A stretch of 54,599 bases of DNA from Arsenophonus fragariae (GTDB taxonomy: Bacteria; Pseudomonadota; Gammaproteobacteria; Enterobacterales; Enterobacteriaceae). Of the stretch, positions 33,804-43,287 are shown piece after piece (position 1 is the stretch's first letter; the number at the start of each line of letters is the position of its first letter). Below the pieces are notes generated by a model that saw only the letters and a program-made list of their open reading frames with translations, was not told the DNA's origin and did not search any database. The translations under genes were made by a program, and so were the position numbers. The stretch lies in assembly GCA_047291315.1 (NCBI GenBank), contig JBDPYZ010000018.1, forward strand, positions 1 through 54,599, written 5' to 3'.

Positions 33804-34049
33804 AATCCTTACGCAATGCAAGATTATTGGTACGAACAACAACAAGAAGTTGCTTATTGGGAAGACAGACTGGATGAACAAATCAGCGAACTTGTCCAGC
33901 CTGTCTATGACTGCCTTCCTTCCTCAATCATGAGGAAACTCAATAATGAGGATTGGGACGATATCTGGAAGGCGCTGTTTAACCATTTGAAAAGTGAGCA
34001 CATACATCTGTACGAAGCTCTTCAAGCACCTAAGAGGAAATATCTATGA
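33801..34049 (+). CDS. Hypothetical early protein (82 aa)
   Basis: MNPYAMQDYWYEQQQEVAYW then EDRLDEQISELVQPVYDCLP. Strong GGAGG ribosome site and four-base overlaps on both sides place it in the recombination operon directly before the annealing protein gene. Acidic, helical; no family recognised. Confidence 0.6.
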   Translation: MNPYAMQDYWYEQQQEVAYWEDRLDEQISELVQPVYDCLPSSIMRKLNNEDWDDIWKALFNHLKSEHIHLYEALQAPKRKYL

Positions 34050-34795
34050 GCAGCGCAGAGCACACCGAAAAAGAAAAAAGTTTTCAACAACAAGTTTGGG
34101 AAACGCTTTCTGCGATTAACGTTAACGAAAAGATAGAAAAGAAAAACGGCCTCTCTTATCTTTCATGGGCTTGGGCGTGGGGCGTATTAATGGCGCACTA
34201 CCCAGAATCCTATTATGTCATTGATGACGTCAGCTATAACAATGATGGCAGTGCCATGGTGTCATTAACGCTCACAATCAAACAGAGTGATAACGAATTT
34301 TCCCGCAAAATGTGGCTGCCCATTATGGATTACAGAAATCAGGCCATTTCTAATCCTAACTCGGTTGACATCAATAAAACCCTCATGCGCTGTTTGACGA
34401 AAGCCATTTCGATGTTTGGACTAGGGTTTTATATCTATGCGGGTGAAGATTTGCCTGAACCAGAAAAAATTGTGATACAGAAAGAAAAAGCACAGCAAAA
34501 AACCCATTATGAGCAGTTAATCAAGGAATTAAAAACGGCGGCACAAGACGGGGTTGAATCAATGAAATCGTATTGGCAACAGTTAACACCAGAGGAAACG
34601 GAAATCATTGGCGAAAAAAACAAGATGGACATTTATCACAACATCGCAATGAAAAATGAGGCTAATCATGAAACAAAGAACAGACGAGTGGTTTCAGGTA
34701 AGACTGGGGAAGGTCACCGCCAGCAATTTACACAAAGTGTTATCCAAAGGCAAGGGAACAACACAACGAAACTACCTCATGCAGTTAGTCTGTGA
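34046..34795 (+). CDS. Single-strand annealing protein, Sak/DUF1071 type
   Basis: 249 residues as written. The core KKNGLSYLSWAWAWGVLMAH, DGSAMVSLTLTIKQ, MWLPIMDYRNQAISNPN and MRCLTKAISMFGLGFYIYAG is the signature of the Sak (Rad52-like) annealing proteins once called DUF1071. It pairs with the exonuclease encoded next for homologous recombination of phage DNA. The last ~45 residues overlap the exonuclease gene in another frame for about 130 bases, suggesting the natural stop near 34670 was lost. Confidence 0.85.
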   Translation: MSSAEHTEKEKSFQQQVWETLSAINVNEKIEKKNGLSYLSWAWAWGVLMAHYPESYYVIDDVSYNNDGSAMVSLTLTIKQSDNEFSRKMWLPIMDYRNQAISNPNSVDINKTLMRCLTKAISMFGLGFYIYAGEDLPEPEKIVIQKEKAQQKTHYEQLIKELKTAAQDGVESMKSYWQQLTPEETEIIGEKNKMDIYHNIAMKNEANHETKNRRVVSGKTGEGHRQQFTQSVIQRQGNNTTKLPHAVSL

Positions 34796-35288
34796 AACCC
34801 TTACCGGACAAAGGGAAGAAATAAAAACCAATAATGCCATTGAACGGGGTATCACTCTTGAACCTAAAGCCAGAGAACGATACTGCCTCAATGAGTTTGA
34901 TGTCACTGTCACTGAAACCGGTTTTGTTCCGCATCCCACCATCGAAGGCTTCGGTGCTAGTCCTGACGGTTTAGTTAATGATGATGGACTTATCGAAATA
35001 AAATGTCCCAACACCACCACCCATATCGAAACCATTATCACAGGTAAACCCAAGTACGAATATCTGTTACAAATGCATGGGCAAATGATGTGTACAGGCA
35101 GAAACTGGTGCGATTTTATCAGCTATGATGACAGACTCCCACCTAATCTTGCCTACTATAAAATCCGGATTATCAAGGATGACAAACTGGTTAACGAAAT
35201 TGAACAGACCGTTCAAACATTTATTAACAAACTCAAAGCAGAAATCGAAAGAGTAAACTTTTGTCAACAAAAGGAAAACAACACATGA
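34668..35288 (+). CDS. YqaJ/lambda-type 5'-3' exonuclease
   Basis: About 206 residues from the ATG at 34668 (MKQRTDEWFQVRLGKVTASN). Active-site pattern of the family: ERGITLEPKARERY, then SPDGLVNDDGLIEIKCP with the Asp and Glu-x-Lys metal/catalytic residues, and YEYLLQMHGQMMCTGRNWCD. It degrades one strand from double-strand ends to feed the annealing protein. A start four codons earlier (34656) is possible. Its stop overlaps the next ATG. Confidence 0.9.
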   Translation: MKQRTDEWFQVRLGKVTASNLHKVLSKGKGTTQRNYLMQLVCETLTGQREEIKTNNAIERGITLEPKARERYCLNEFDVTVTETGFVPHPTIEGFGASPDGLVNDDGLIEIKCPNTTTHIETIITGKPKYEYLLQMHGQMMCTGRNWCDFISYDDRLPPNLAYYKIRIIKDDKLVNEIEQTVQTFINKLKAEIERVNFCQQKENNT

Positions 35289-35863
35289 ACCACAACGTTA
35301 TCTTTACCTATACAGAAGAATCCGCCCTTACCGCTTATCAGGGCGGTTTTATTAGTGAGACAGGCGCATATATCATCACTATCACCGAGGCTAAATTGAC
35401 CCACAGTGATAATGGTGCTGAATTCATTGAATTCTCAGGTGAATCAGATGATGGCAGAAAAGTTAACTATCTGAGTATTTGCTGCAAGAAAAATGACGGT
35501 ACAGTCAACCCTTTCGGTCAGAATATGGTTAATGCCATCATGGGATGTATCGGAATTCAGTACGTAACCTCCGTGACACACAACAATCATCTGGTTGCCC
35601 CAGAATTTCATGGCAAGAAAGTAGGCCTTGTTTTACAGAAAGTCCTGAGAACCAAGAAAAACGGCAATGAAAGTTACAGTTTTGACATCCGTATGCCATT
35701 TGTTGCTAACACAGAACAAACACTTTTGGAGAAAGTTGAAAATAAACCCGCTCAGACAGTTAAAAACCTATTAAACTATTTGAAAGACAAAGATGAACGT
35801 AAGCCAATAAATACATCAATTAATACTCAGCAACAAAACACTGAATTCAACCCTTTCCCATAA
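35285..35863 (+). CDS. ssDNA-binding-type protein (DUF669-like)
   Basis: 192 residues from the ATG at 35285. Motifs: GFISETGAYIITITEAKLTH, NGAEFIEFSGESDDGRKVNY, VAPEFHGKKVGLVLQKVLRT and an Asn/Gln-rich end ...NPFP, recalling the acidic tips of SSB proteins. These small OB-like proteins regularly follow the exonuclease in recombination cassettes. Four-base overlap with the exonuclease. Confidence 0.75.
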   Translation: MNHNVIFTYTEESALTAYQGGFISETGAYIITITEAKLTHSDNGAEFIEFSGESDDGRKVNYLSICCKKNDGTVNPFGQNMVNAIMGCIGIQYVTSVTHNNHLVAPEFHGKKVGLVLQKVLRTKKNGNESYSFDIRMPFVANTEQTLLEKVENKPAQTVKNLLNYLKDKDERKPINTSINTQQQNTEFNPFP

Positions 35864-35926
35864 CAGGAGAAACCATCATGTAGATACTAATCTTTGCCAT
35901 ACGCCAGTCCTTACACTTAAAGTAAC

Positions 35927-36052
35927 GTGGCCAGCCTTCATACACAGGGATTCGACACTGAAACCCTATGTCAAATAGCCGCAAAACAATTTAAACAGGA
36001 ATTCGAAACCTTCAAGGATATTAACGCCAAAGCGATTTGTGTTAAGAAGTAA
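35927..36052 (+). CDS. Short gene or gene end (41 aa)
   Basis: From GTG at 35927: ASLHTQGFDTETLCQIAAKQ, FKQEFETFKDINAKAICVKK. The ATG after the upstream AGGAG is followed at once by TAG, so the original start of this gene seems destroyed. Family unknown. Confidence 0.35.
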   Translation: MASLHTQGFDTETLCQIAAKQFKQEFETFKDINAKAICVKK

Positions 36053-36070
36053 TTACCCCGAGATTCAGCT

Positions 36071-36247
36071 ATGAAACTTAACATCATTAAATTATTAATC
36101 ACGACATTATTAGTTATCATTACGACATTTGCCTTTGAGTTGATAGCCGACCATATTGCCCATGCCGATACAACACAACCCGCAATATCCTCGCAGATCA
36201 AACGGGATCATGAGGAATTAAGGGAATTACATTTAGTCGGTCAATAA
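36071..36247 (+). CDS. Small single-span membrane protein (58 aa)
   Basis: MKLNIIKLLITTLLVIITTF gives a membrane helix or uncleaved signal, then a charged tail (SSQIKRDHEELRELHLVGQ). Early-operon position. Could be an exclusion or host-inhibition peptide, but no family is recognised. Confidence 0.5.
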   Translation: MKLNIIKLLITTLLVIITTFAFELIADHIAHADTTQPAISSQIKRDHEELRELHLVGQ

Positions 36248-36415
36248 ATCGTTAGACTAGTCGTAATGATACCTTGTATAGCATTGATTTATATAGCAAT
36301 ATTTAGCCATACGCTAAGAAAGTGATTAACACCAGAACGTTATTATTCCTAGTGACCTATTCCACTTAATCAACATCAATACTCCTTCATCAATTAACTT
36401 TAAGGAACTTCTGTA

Positions 36416-37048
36416 TGCAAAATTTAATTAACATCGAAACAAAAACTATCAATGGTGAATTGATCCAGACGGTTAATGCACGTGATTTACATGCGTTTTT
36501 GGAAAATTTGTGAAGATTTTACAACATGGATTAAAGATAGAATTAAACAATATGGATTTATAGAGGGAGATAATTTTATTGTTGTTGAAAATTTGAGATC
36601 CCCCATATTGGGGAACGCAATGAAACAGGCAAGATAATATACTTTATTAAATGTGAAAAGAAGGCATTAGAATCTATTAATCCAGTTGAGATATTAAATG
36701 ACTCATCAGCAGTGCGAGGATTACTACTCAATTATACAAAAAAAATCATTGCACTTGGAACACAGCGTTGATGAGATGAAACCGCAAGTCGAAGCACTGA
36801 AACGTATCAGCTACTCAGAAGGCTCACTATGCATTACTGATACGGCTAAATCACTCCAAATGAAACCTAAAGCACTTTTTTCATGGTTACAAGACCATGA
36901 CTGGATTTATCGCCGTATTAGAGGAAAAAGTTGGGTCGGTTATCAGGATAAAATCAAACAGGATTTAATTGAGCATAAGGTGACCATCGTTGCCACAAAT
37001 GATGGCCCAGAAGAGTTAACTGAACAGGTGCGCATTATACCAAGATAA
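36416..37048 (+). pseudogene. AntA-KilAC antirepressor, broken by several frameshifts
   Basis: Begins MQNLINIETKTINGELIQTV, nearly identical to the AntA gene at 32771, then loses frame after DLHAFLE and again later (FTTWIKDRIKQYGFIEGDNF). The C-terminal frame (to 37048) is a KilAC domain: VEALKRISYSEGSLCITDTA, LFSWLQDHDWIYRRIRGKSW. An A8 run at 36738-36745 lies at one junction (LLLNYTKKIIALE). A former full-length antirepressor. Confidence 0.7.
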
Positions 37049-37087
37049 CTTGGCAAATTATCTGTTCTTATTAGTGAATCACGACAA

Positions 37088-37114
37088 TAAAAAAAGACCA
37101 GCGCAAGGCTGGCC
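37088..37114 (-). terminator. Terminator-like hairpin
   Basis: Minus-strand CCAGC/GCTGG stem followed by GTC and T7. The flanking genes read on the plus strand, so its role is unclear; it may face antisense transcription. Confidence 0.35.
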
Positions 37115-37284
37115 AACACCAGCAAAGACCTTATAAAAAAATGGTTTAAAGTAACAAATTGAACTTAATAGTCAACATTAACATTCATCTAATCAGTATC
37201 AGGAGTAATTGTATGCATAACATCCATGAATAAAGAACAACGTTACATCATGTAAAAGCAGGCATGCAGGTTATTTATCATGGA

Positions 37285-37455
37285 GAGATGATGAAAATAA
37301 TCAAATTACGGGAGAAAAAATTAACAAACAAAGGATTGATATATCAATTTAATACCGAAGGAGAAAACGGAACACTAACCGGAAATGGTGGCAATAAAAT
37401 CACTGGGTTAGAAAAAATAGACGACTTGCATGAAAGTAAAAGCTGGTATGTTTAG
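37285..37455 (+). CDS. Small early protein
   Basis: GGAGAG precedes ATGATGAAA. The protein reads MMKIIKLREKKLTNKGLIYQ, FNTEGENGTLTGNGGNKITG, then LEKIDDLHESKSWYV. Hydrophilic, about 56 residues. Family unknown; a stop overlaps closely with the next start. Confidence 0.5.
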   Translation, partial: EMMKIIKLREKKLTNKGLIYQFNTEGENGTLTGNGGNKITGLEKIDDLHESKSWYV

Positions 37456-37458
37456 GTG

Positions 37459-37626
37459 ATGAAAAATAAAATACGAGAAGAGTTTGAGAAATGGCTGAAG
37501 CTTGAACTTGATGATATGTACAATATATCAGTATTAGAAAAAACTAATAATGGTATGAATTATCGAGATTGTCATACAGATATTGCCTGGTTAGCATGGA
37601 AAGCATCAAGAGAACAACGAGATTGA
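37459..37626 (+). CDS. Small early protein (55 aa)
   Basis: MKNKIREEFEKWLKLELDDM, then RDCHTDIAWLAWKASREQRD. The ending AWLAWKASRE is a motif common in short phage proteins of the early operon; function unknown. Confidence 0.55.
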   Translation: MKNKIREEFEKWLKLELDDMYNISVLEKTNNGMNYRDCHTDIAWLAWKASREQRD

Positions 37627-37875
37627 GTTGCTTAAATATAAACTTTATCCAGCTTTAGAAAAGGATGAAAATTAATGTAAGTCTCGCAAACCCCCCTGGC
37701 AATACCATAACAAAGAATCAAACGGCGCAGCACGCAATCCCTAATACCCTCCCCACGAAATCATATTCCTAACCTAATAAAGAACGAATATCACCATTCG
37801 TGCTTCGTCATTGGTTTCGGTGGGGCAATGAAGCACCTGAGAAGAGTGTGAGTTTTTGAATGAGGATAAATAAAC

Positions 37876-38115
37876 ATGATTACTTTAGCGGAATGGAACG
37901 CTCGAAGGGACAGACCACGCAGAATGGATACCGTCAGAAACTGGGCAAGAAATGGACTTATACAACCACCACCCATTAAAGACGGCAGAGAGTACCTTGT
38001 CGAAGAATACGCCATCAAAATCAACAGTATTAGAGAAATTAGCAATAGTAATTTGTTACAAAGGATAGGTCATGCCCAGAATCAGAAGTCGCAAAAACAG
38101 AGATTTGCCCTCTAA
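37876..38115 (+). CDS. xis: Excisionase, lambda Xis-like
   Basis: 79 residues: MITLAEWNARRDRPRRMDTV, RNWARNGLIQPPPIKDGREY. This is the winged-helix DNA-binding fold of lambda Xis (start MYLTLQEWNARQRRPRSLETV) and the overlap with int by 44 bases is as in lambda. It bends attachment-site DNA and drives excision with integrase. Confidence 0.88.
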   Translation: MITLAEWNARRDRPRRMDTVRNWARNGLIQPPPIKDGREYLVEEYAIKINSIREISNSNLLQRIGHAQNQKSQKQRFAL

Positions 38116-39124
38116 CCTCTACGAGCGTAAAGGCTATTATACTTACAGAGACCCTCGCACACGTAAGGAATACGGTTTAGGACGTAACAAAGCCTATGCT
38201 ATCAATGAAGCAATTAATGCGAATCAGTTATTAATCAATAAAGAAAACACAAAATCGTTGACAGAAAAAATTGAAGGACATGGTTCTATCTCTTTTCATG
38301 AATTTTTAGATAGATATAAAGAGATATTAAAAACAAGAGGATTAAAAGAAAAAACACTAAAGGATTATAAACACAGGATTAGCGTAATTAAAAAAAGGAT
38401 TATCGATGCACCCATTGAAAATATAACAACAAAAAATATTGCTGATTTTCTTCATCCGTTTATTCATGAAGGAAAAACAACAACAGCAAAATTATTGAGA
38501 GGATCATTAATTGATTGTTTTAGAGAAGCATTAGCAAGTGGCTTAATGCAATTAAACCCTGCTGACTTGACAAAAAACCCAAAAACGAAAATTCAGAGAT
38601 CAAGACTTTCTCTCAATGACTTCGTCGCTATTTTGAATTTAATTGATGATGATAATTATTGGTTAACCAAAGCAATGAACTTAGCTTTAGTTACAGGACA
38701 GAGAATATCTGATATTGCTAAATTGAAATGGGAAAATATTCATGATAATAAGTTATGGATTGTTCAACAAAAAACCGAAACTAAAATAGCTATTCCACTT
38801 GATATTGGAATTGAATCTATAAAATTAAAAAATATTCTGAAAAAAATTAATCATGAAGCTGATTTCATTATTACAAAAAATAAGAAACAAGTTACAGCAG
38901 TAAAAATTTCAGCCTCATTTACAAAATTTAGGAATAAAACGAAATTAACATGGGAAGGTTCGCCTCCATCATTTCATGAAATTAGAAGCTTATCAGCTAG
39001 GCTTTACACTGAGAAAATGGGCAGTGAGTTTACTCGTAAATTGTTAGGCCATAAATCAGCAAAAATGACCGCAAAATATCAGGATAATAGAAATGATAGT
39101 TGGATTGAGATTGAAAATTTATAG
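38072..39124 (+). CDS. int: Tyrosine integrase, lambda Int type
   Basis: 350 residues, collinear with lambda Int. N-terminal arm-binding domain MPRIRSRKNRDLPSNLYERK and YRDPRTRKEYGLGRNKAYAI; core-binding domain from ~65; catalytic residues Arg211 (TGQRISD), Lys234, His302/Arg305 (FHEIRSLSARLY), His327 (LLGHKSA) and Tyr336. Nothing essential is missing. It lies at the end of the plus-strand operon next to the probable attachment site. Confidence 0.95.
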   Translation: MPRIRSRKNRDLPSNLYERKGYYTYRDPRTRKEYGLGRNKAYAINEAINANQLLINKENTKSLTEKIEGHGSISFHEFLDRYKEILKTRGLKEKTLKDYKHRISVIKKRIIDAPIENITTKNIADFLHPFIHEGKTTTAKLLRGSLIDCFREALASGLMQLNPADLTKNPKTKIQRSRLSLNDFVAILNLIDDDNYWLTKAMNLALVTGQRISDIAKLKWENIHDNKLWIVQQKTETKIAIPLDIGIESIKLKNILKKINHEADFIITKNKKQVTAVKISASFTKFRNKTKLTWEGSPPSFHEIRSLSARLYTEKMGSEFTRKLLGHKSAKMTAKYQDNRNDSWIEIENL

Positions 39125-39313
39125 TGAGTGAATAGTGAATTATAGTGACAATTAATACATATCTATTTGATATATAAGTATTTTAATTTTATAGGACTAT
39201 TGCCATCATAGTAACCAAATAAAAATAAAATTTTTATATATCAATAAATTACAAATAAATAGATCATTTAATATACGTATTTACACGCAAAAATAAGCGA
39301 TTTCACTCACTAT
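39121..39313. other. Probable attachment-site arm region
   Basis: ATAGTGA occurs three times directly after int (39121, 39132, 39142) and the reverse form TTCACTCACTAT at 39302-39313 pairs with ATAGTGAGTGAA at 39121-39132. Lambda arm sites have the core GTCACTAT / ATAGTGAC. The stretch between is AT-rich. The crossover core itself cannot be fixed from one junction. Confidence 0.5.
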
Positions 39314-39478
39314 AAATCAATCACTTATAGCTCATAATAAGTTCTAATTTTACCTAATTTTGGCTGAAATATCAGTTCAAATTTACCATCTTTTTCAATT
39401 CCAAAACCACCCTAACCATTCGTTTAACTTCAGATAAAACATTGACATTCCAAATACTCATTGACGTAAGAAGAAATC

Positions 39479-39742
39479 ATGCGTTATAGTTTATTTGTAT
39501 CTGATAAATCAGGTGTCGGGATTGAGACCCCATTTAAGAGTCCTGGACATATGCACGCCCCGAGCGTATGTTTTAATCTCGTAATCTAACCAAAAATTCT
39601 ATGGTGTGCTGGATGGAGCAACCGTTAAGGTTGGCCAGTTTGGATTCTCAGGTAGCCTAAACTCTTTTCAATGCATGAGCCCATATGAGCTTGAGACCTC
39701 ATCATCGGTGCGTAATATATACGAATCCACAGGAAGCCTTCA
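39479..39742 (+). pseudogene. Degraded leader/Icd-like reading frames before the BRO remnant
   Basis: Short pieces in changing frames: MRYSLFVSDKSGVGIETPFK ... CFNLVI, then FGFSGSLNSFQCMSPYELET, SSSVRNIYESTGSLQ. They resemble the conserved reading frame that precedes BRO-type genes in enterobacterial prophages (sometimes named Icd-like or Ash). No intact gene. Confidence 0.35.
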
Positions 39743-40370
39743 ATGACTAGCCAATTAATACCCTTCGTTTTTGAAAATAATCAAATCCGCACATCTATCG
39801 TTGACGGTGAGCTTTAGTTCGTTGCTACAAATGTTTGCTCAGCACTAAAAAATAACCAATGTCACGGATGCTTTATATAAGTTGTATTCTGATGAAAAGA
39901 CGACTGTCGATTTAACCGAAAGTCAATCCTGAATAGGCTCTCAGCGTATTTCCTTGATATCCGAATCAGGCATGTACACTTTAGCATTATGTTGCCGTGA
40001 TGCAGTAAAACAAGGAATGCTCCCTCATCATTTTCGCAAATGGGTAACAAATGAAGTCCTTCCATCTGTCCGCAAAACGGGCAAATATGAGCATCCAAAA
40101 TATCACCCCGAAGCACACGAAAAGTTCAGCAACAAGGATACACAGAACCTCGCACGTATTATTTCACTCATGATCCAAAACTTTCGTTTCACGTGAACAT
40201 GGAATAATGCTATCTGGTATGCGTTAAGAGAAGTGACCAGCATTCCTTCACCTTATCCGATGGAAATATGGTTTGTACCCTCTATTGCCTCGGAATGTGA
40301 GCGTATCTGGCAGGTGACAAAGCATCTGCAAGATGTGATAGTGGATGCAGAAAAAACAGCGATTAAATGA
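39743..40370 (+). pseudogene. BRO-family antirepressor, degraded
   Basis: MTSQLIPFVFENNQIRTSIV leads to a TAG; further frames give ISESGMYTLALCCRDAVKQG, LPHHFRKWVTNEVLPSVRKT and, beyond another shift, PMEIWFVPSIASECERIWQV, QDVIVDAEKTAIK. This is a full BRO-N protein with C-terminal region broken at several points. It is related to the intact BRO-N gene at 21703. Confidence 0.7.
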
Positions 40371-40573
40371 ATCATTCGCAAACGTGAAAAATCTGATAGA
40401 GTAATCTCAGAAATTGATAGCTTGTCATCTCAGGCTGCACAGGATAATCAGCTAATGCTTAACGACGCACTATCAGTGCTGATACAAAGCAGAATTGACC
40501 CATTTCATTCAACGCTGCTAATATAATGCCCATATTAAGGGCCAATTAAATAAAAAAGGGTTATTAATCTGAA

Positions 40574-41499
40574 TGACTAAAAAATTTACCTCCGACACCA
40601 CACGACTCGGTATTCAATCAGTTTTTAAGTGAGAAAGCGACGGCGAAATATTTCTTTGATATCTGGTTACCTGATGAAATTAAAGCACTGTGTGATTTTG
40701 ACAGCCTCAAAGTGGAATCCTGCTCATTCATCGGTAGCGAGATGAAAAGCTATCAGAGTGATATAATACCAAACGGGCAAGGTTATCTCTATTTGCTAAT
40801 TGAGACCAATCAACACCCGATAAATTGATGGCATGGCGACTCATGCGCTATAGCATAGCAGCCATGAAAAAGCATCTGGAAGCAGGAAATAAAACGTTCC
40901 CATTAGTGTTTCCGATTTTGTTTTACTGTAGTGAATAAAATTCCTCCCCGTATAACACAAACTGGTTAGACTGTTTTGAGGACAGGAAATTAGCAGAAAG
41001 TATCTATACCAATCCCTTTAAATTAGCTGATTTCACTACCTTAGATTATGGTGAAATCATGCAGCACAAGCGAATGACTTTGTTAACTTTAATACAAAAG
41101 CACATTTGTCGACGCGATATGACGGAATTATTGAATAAAATTGTAACGTTGTTGTCATATAATATTATACTGATAATTAAATTATCACTATGTTCAACTA
41201 TCTCATTCAGGAAGGTAACGCAAAAAAGCCAATGGAATTTATCACCGAGATAGCCAAACAGTCAGAGAAACACAAAGGAGCCCTGATGATGATTGCTCAA
41301 CAAATTGAAGAGAGCGGAATCCCAAAAGGCATACAACAAGGTAAGCAGGCTGTAATTCAAAAAGGTATGCAAGAAAGCGAAACTGGAAGCTCAACTTGAG
41401 ATAGCGCGACAAATGCTCGAAAGTGGGAAGGACAGGCAATCTGTGATGAAATTTACTGGTTTGACTGATACTGAAATGAGCAACCTGTTTAAAGATTAA
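40574..41499 (+). pseudogene. Rpn/YhgA-family recombination-promoting nuclease, degraded
   Basis: Across shifting frames: FLSEKATAKYFFDIWLPDEI, EVSFIGSEMKSY-like SCSFIGSEMKSYQSDI, YLYLLIETNQHP, MAWRLMRYSIAAMKKHLEAG, FPLVFPILFYCS and the C-terminal MSNLFKD. These are blocks of the Rpn (transposase_31/PD-(D/E)XK) family. Numerous stops and shifts; certainly inactive as written. Confidence 0.75.
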
Positions 41500-41854
41500 A
41501 AATTACAGAACACAAAAAATTAACACTGATAGGCACTGTATAAATAACCTGTAACTATCAGATAAAACCTGAGCTACTACGTGCTTTATCAAAACACACA
41601 CATTTATTTTATATTCATAATTATTTACAAAAAATTAGTAGTTTTTTTTTTCGAACTTCCCATTAGCATAAATATAGTTTTTACTCTATATTAAGCAGAC
41701 TATTTAAAGAAATAGTGATACATACAACTGAATTATGTGAACCTTATACATATAGCTGGAGTTGCCTAATTTGATAGGAATACTATTAATATATAGCTTA
41801 AAAACCCTAATCTGACGTTATGATCGTTATATAAATTTATCTGGCTTCAGCTAT
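41500..41854 (+). other. AT-rich intergenic stretch
   Basis: No gene seen. Contains a T10 run near 41641 and a long AT-rich approach to the peptidase gene, including possible promoter elements that I cannot fix. Confidence 0.4.
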
Positions 41855-42685
41855 ATGACTAATACGAGAAAGGTGCCTGTGAAAAAGCTCACGAAAAGAA
41901 CTAAATCCAGGCTGGGATATATCCCAGATATTCGCGATATTCATTACCTTCCGAATGAAGCTCTCATACACCGGCTGCCGCCCGCGGTCGACCTAACACC
42001 CTCTTTCCCCGTCTATGACCAAGGTAGAATAGGCTCATGTACGGCAAATGCCCTAGCCGGAGCTGTTCAGTATGAAAGACTTGCACATAAAGAACCACCG
42101 AATTTTACTCCTTCCAGACTGTTCATTTATTACAATGAGCGAGTTATTGCAGGCAGCGTAGATTATGACGCCGGGGCAATGCTGCGCGACGGAATAAAAG
42201 TGCTGCATAAAGCCGGTGTTTGTCCGGAAAACGAGTGGCCGTATGACGATGCGCCGCCAGTACAAGACGGCGGGGAGTTTCCTGCAACCTCCTTGGCGAA
42301 AAAAAAACCACTGCATCCTGCTATCAGAATGCAGTCAAGTATGTCATTACCCGCTATGAGCGTATTCATCAGGATATCACTCACCTAAAAACCCGCCTTG
42401 CCGACGGATATCCGTTTGTGTTCGGTTTTACCATTTACGATAGCTGGCTTAACAATAAACAGCCACCTGCCACGCATATTCCCTTGCCGGGGCAGGATGA
42501 CAAACCAATCGGGGGGACATGCCGTCCTGTGTGTGGGATATGATGACCGTACGCAGCTGTTCCGCATTCGTAATTCATGGGGAGACGGCGTCGGAGATAA
42601 GGGATATTTTTTCATGCCATATGACTATATGACTCATCGCCAGCTAGCAAGTGATTTTTGGGTAATTTATACGGTAAAGAACTGA
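41855..42685 (+). pseudogene. Papain-like (C1) cysteine peptidase, two homopolymer frameshifts
   Basis: N-terminal part: VYDQGRIGSCTANALAGAVQ with the oxyanion Gln56 and catalytic Cys62. After an A9 run (42297-42305) a second frame reads ITRYERIHQDITHLKTRLAD, GYPFVFGFTIYDSWLNNKQP. After a G6 run near 42510 a third frame has the catalytic His (GGHAVLCVGYDD) and Asn (IRNSWGDGVGDKGYFFMPYD). All three catalytic residues are kept, so correcting two homopolymers gives an active-looking ~275-residue peptidase. No signal peptide. Probably a cargo gene of phage 2. Confidence 0.8.
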
Positions 42686-43232
42686 AGCCGGGGTTACAGG
42701 GTTTGCATAAGCCCGTATCAGCGTTGATGACCCGTATGTGTGTACAGTAAGGCAAATAAAGACTCCTTATCTCTACTAGTCGGCTTAAGCGAAGCTTCGT
42801 AGGATAACCTGAAAAGTATGGGTTACTATGCGGGAAGCCTTATAGGGGCTACCAAAATTTCTGCGAACGTACCGAATTTTAAAGCAGGTAAAGCTTTGAA
42901 ATAAGTTGTTAAATGACCTATGACGCAAAGTAAATTCGTATTTTGCGTAAGGACGAAATCAAACGCTTTGATTGGCATCGGGCAAGAACACATCTTCCTA
43001 TTGAATTAGGTCAAGCTAGGCTTTGAAGCCTCAAGACGCTTAGGAATAGAAGCAGCTTTTTCGTTAACAAATATATTCTAAAAAAAGACCTGCCAAAATG
43101 ACGAATTGGAACAAGTCTTTGAAGAATCGAAACACTCTCTAAAACTTCCTCAAATAAATTTTAAGCGATTTTCTCGAAAAAGATGTTAATTCGTTAAATA
43201 AAGATGAAATGAGTAACCTGTTCAAAAATTGA
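42686..43232 (+). pseudogene. Decayed sequence ending in a second Rpn C-terminus
   Basis: No intact gene. The last part reads SLNKDEMSNLFKN and stops at 43232, matching the C-terminal end of the Rpn remnant at 41499 (GLTDTEMSNLFKD). The rest shows only short broken frames. Confidence 0.45.
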
Positions 43233-43287
43233 AGGTTGAGGTTGATTTAATGCCCCAAGAAGGGGCAGCTTGTCTAACAGAAAACGC

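Noticed and set aside
36250..36330. Short membrane peptide frame (MIPCIALIYIAIFSHTLRK)
   Set aside because: Nineteen codons, no ribosome site; not enough to support a gene.
40574..41499. Active transposon
   Set aside because: Rpn-family proteins have a transposase-like nuclease label only; there are no terminal inverted repeats and the gene is broken.
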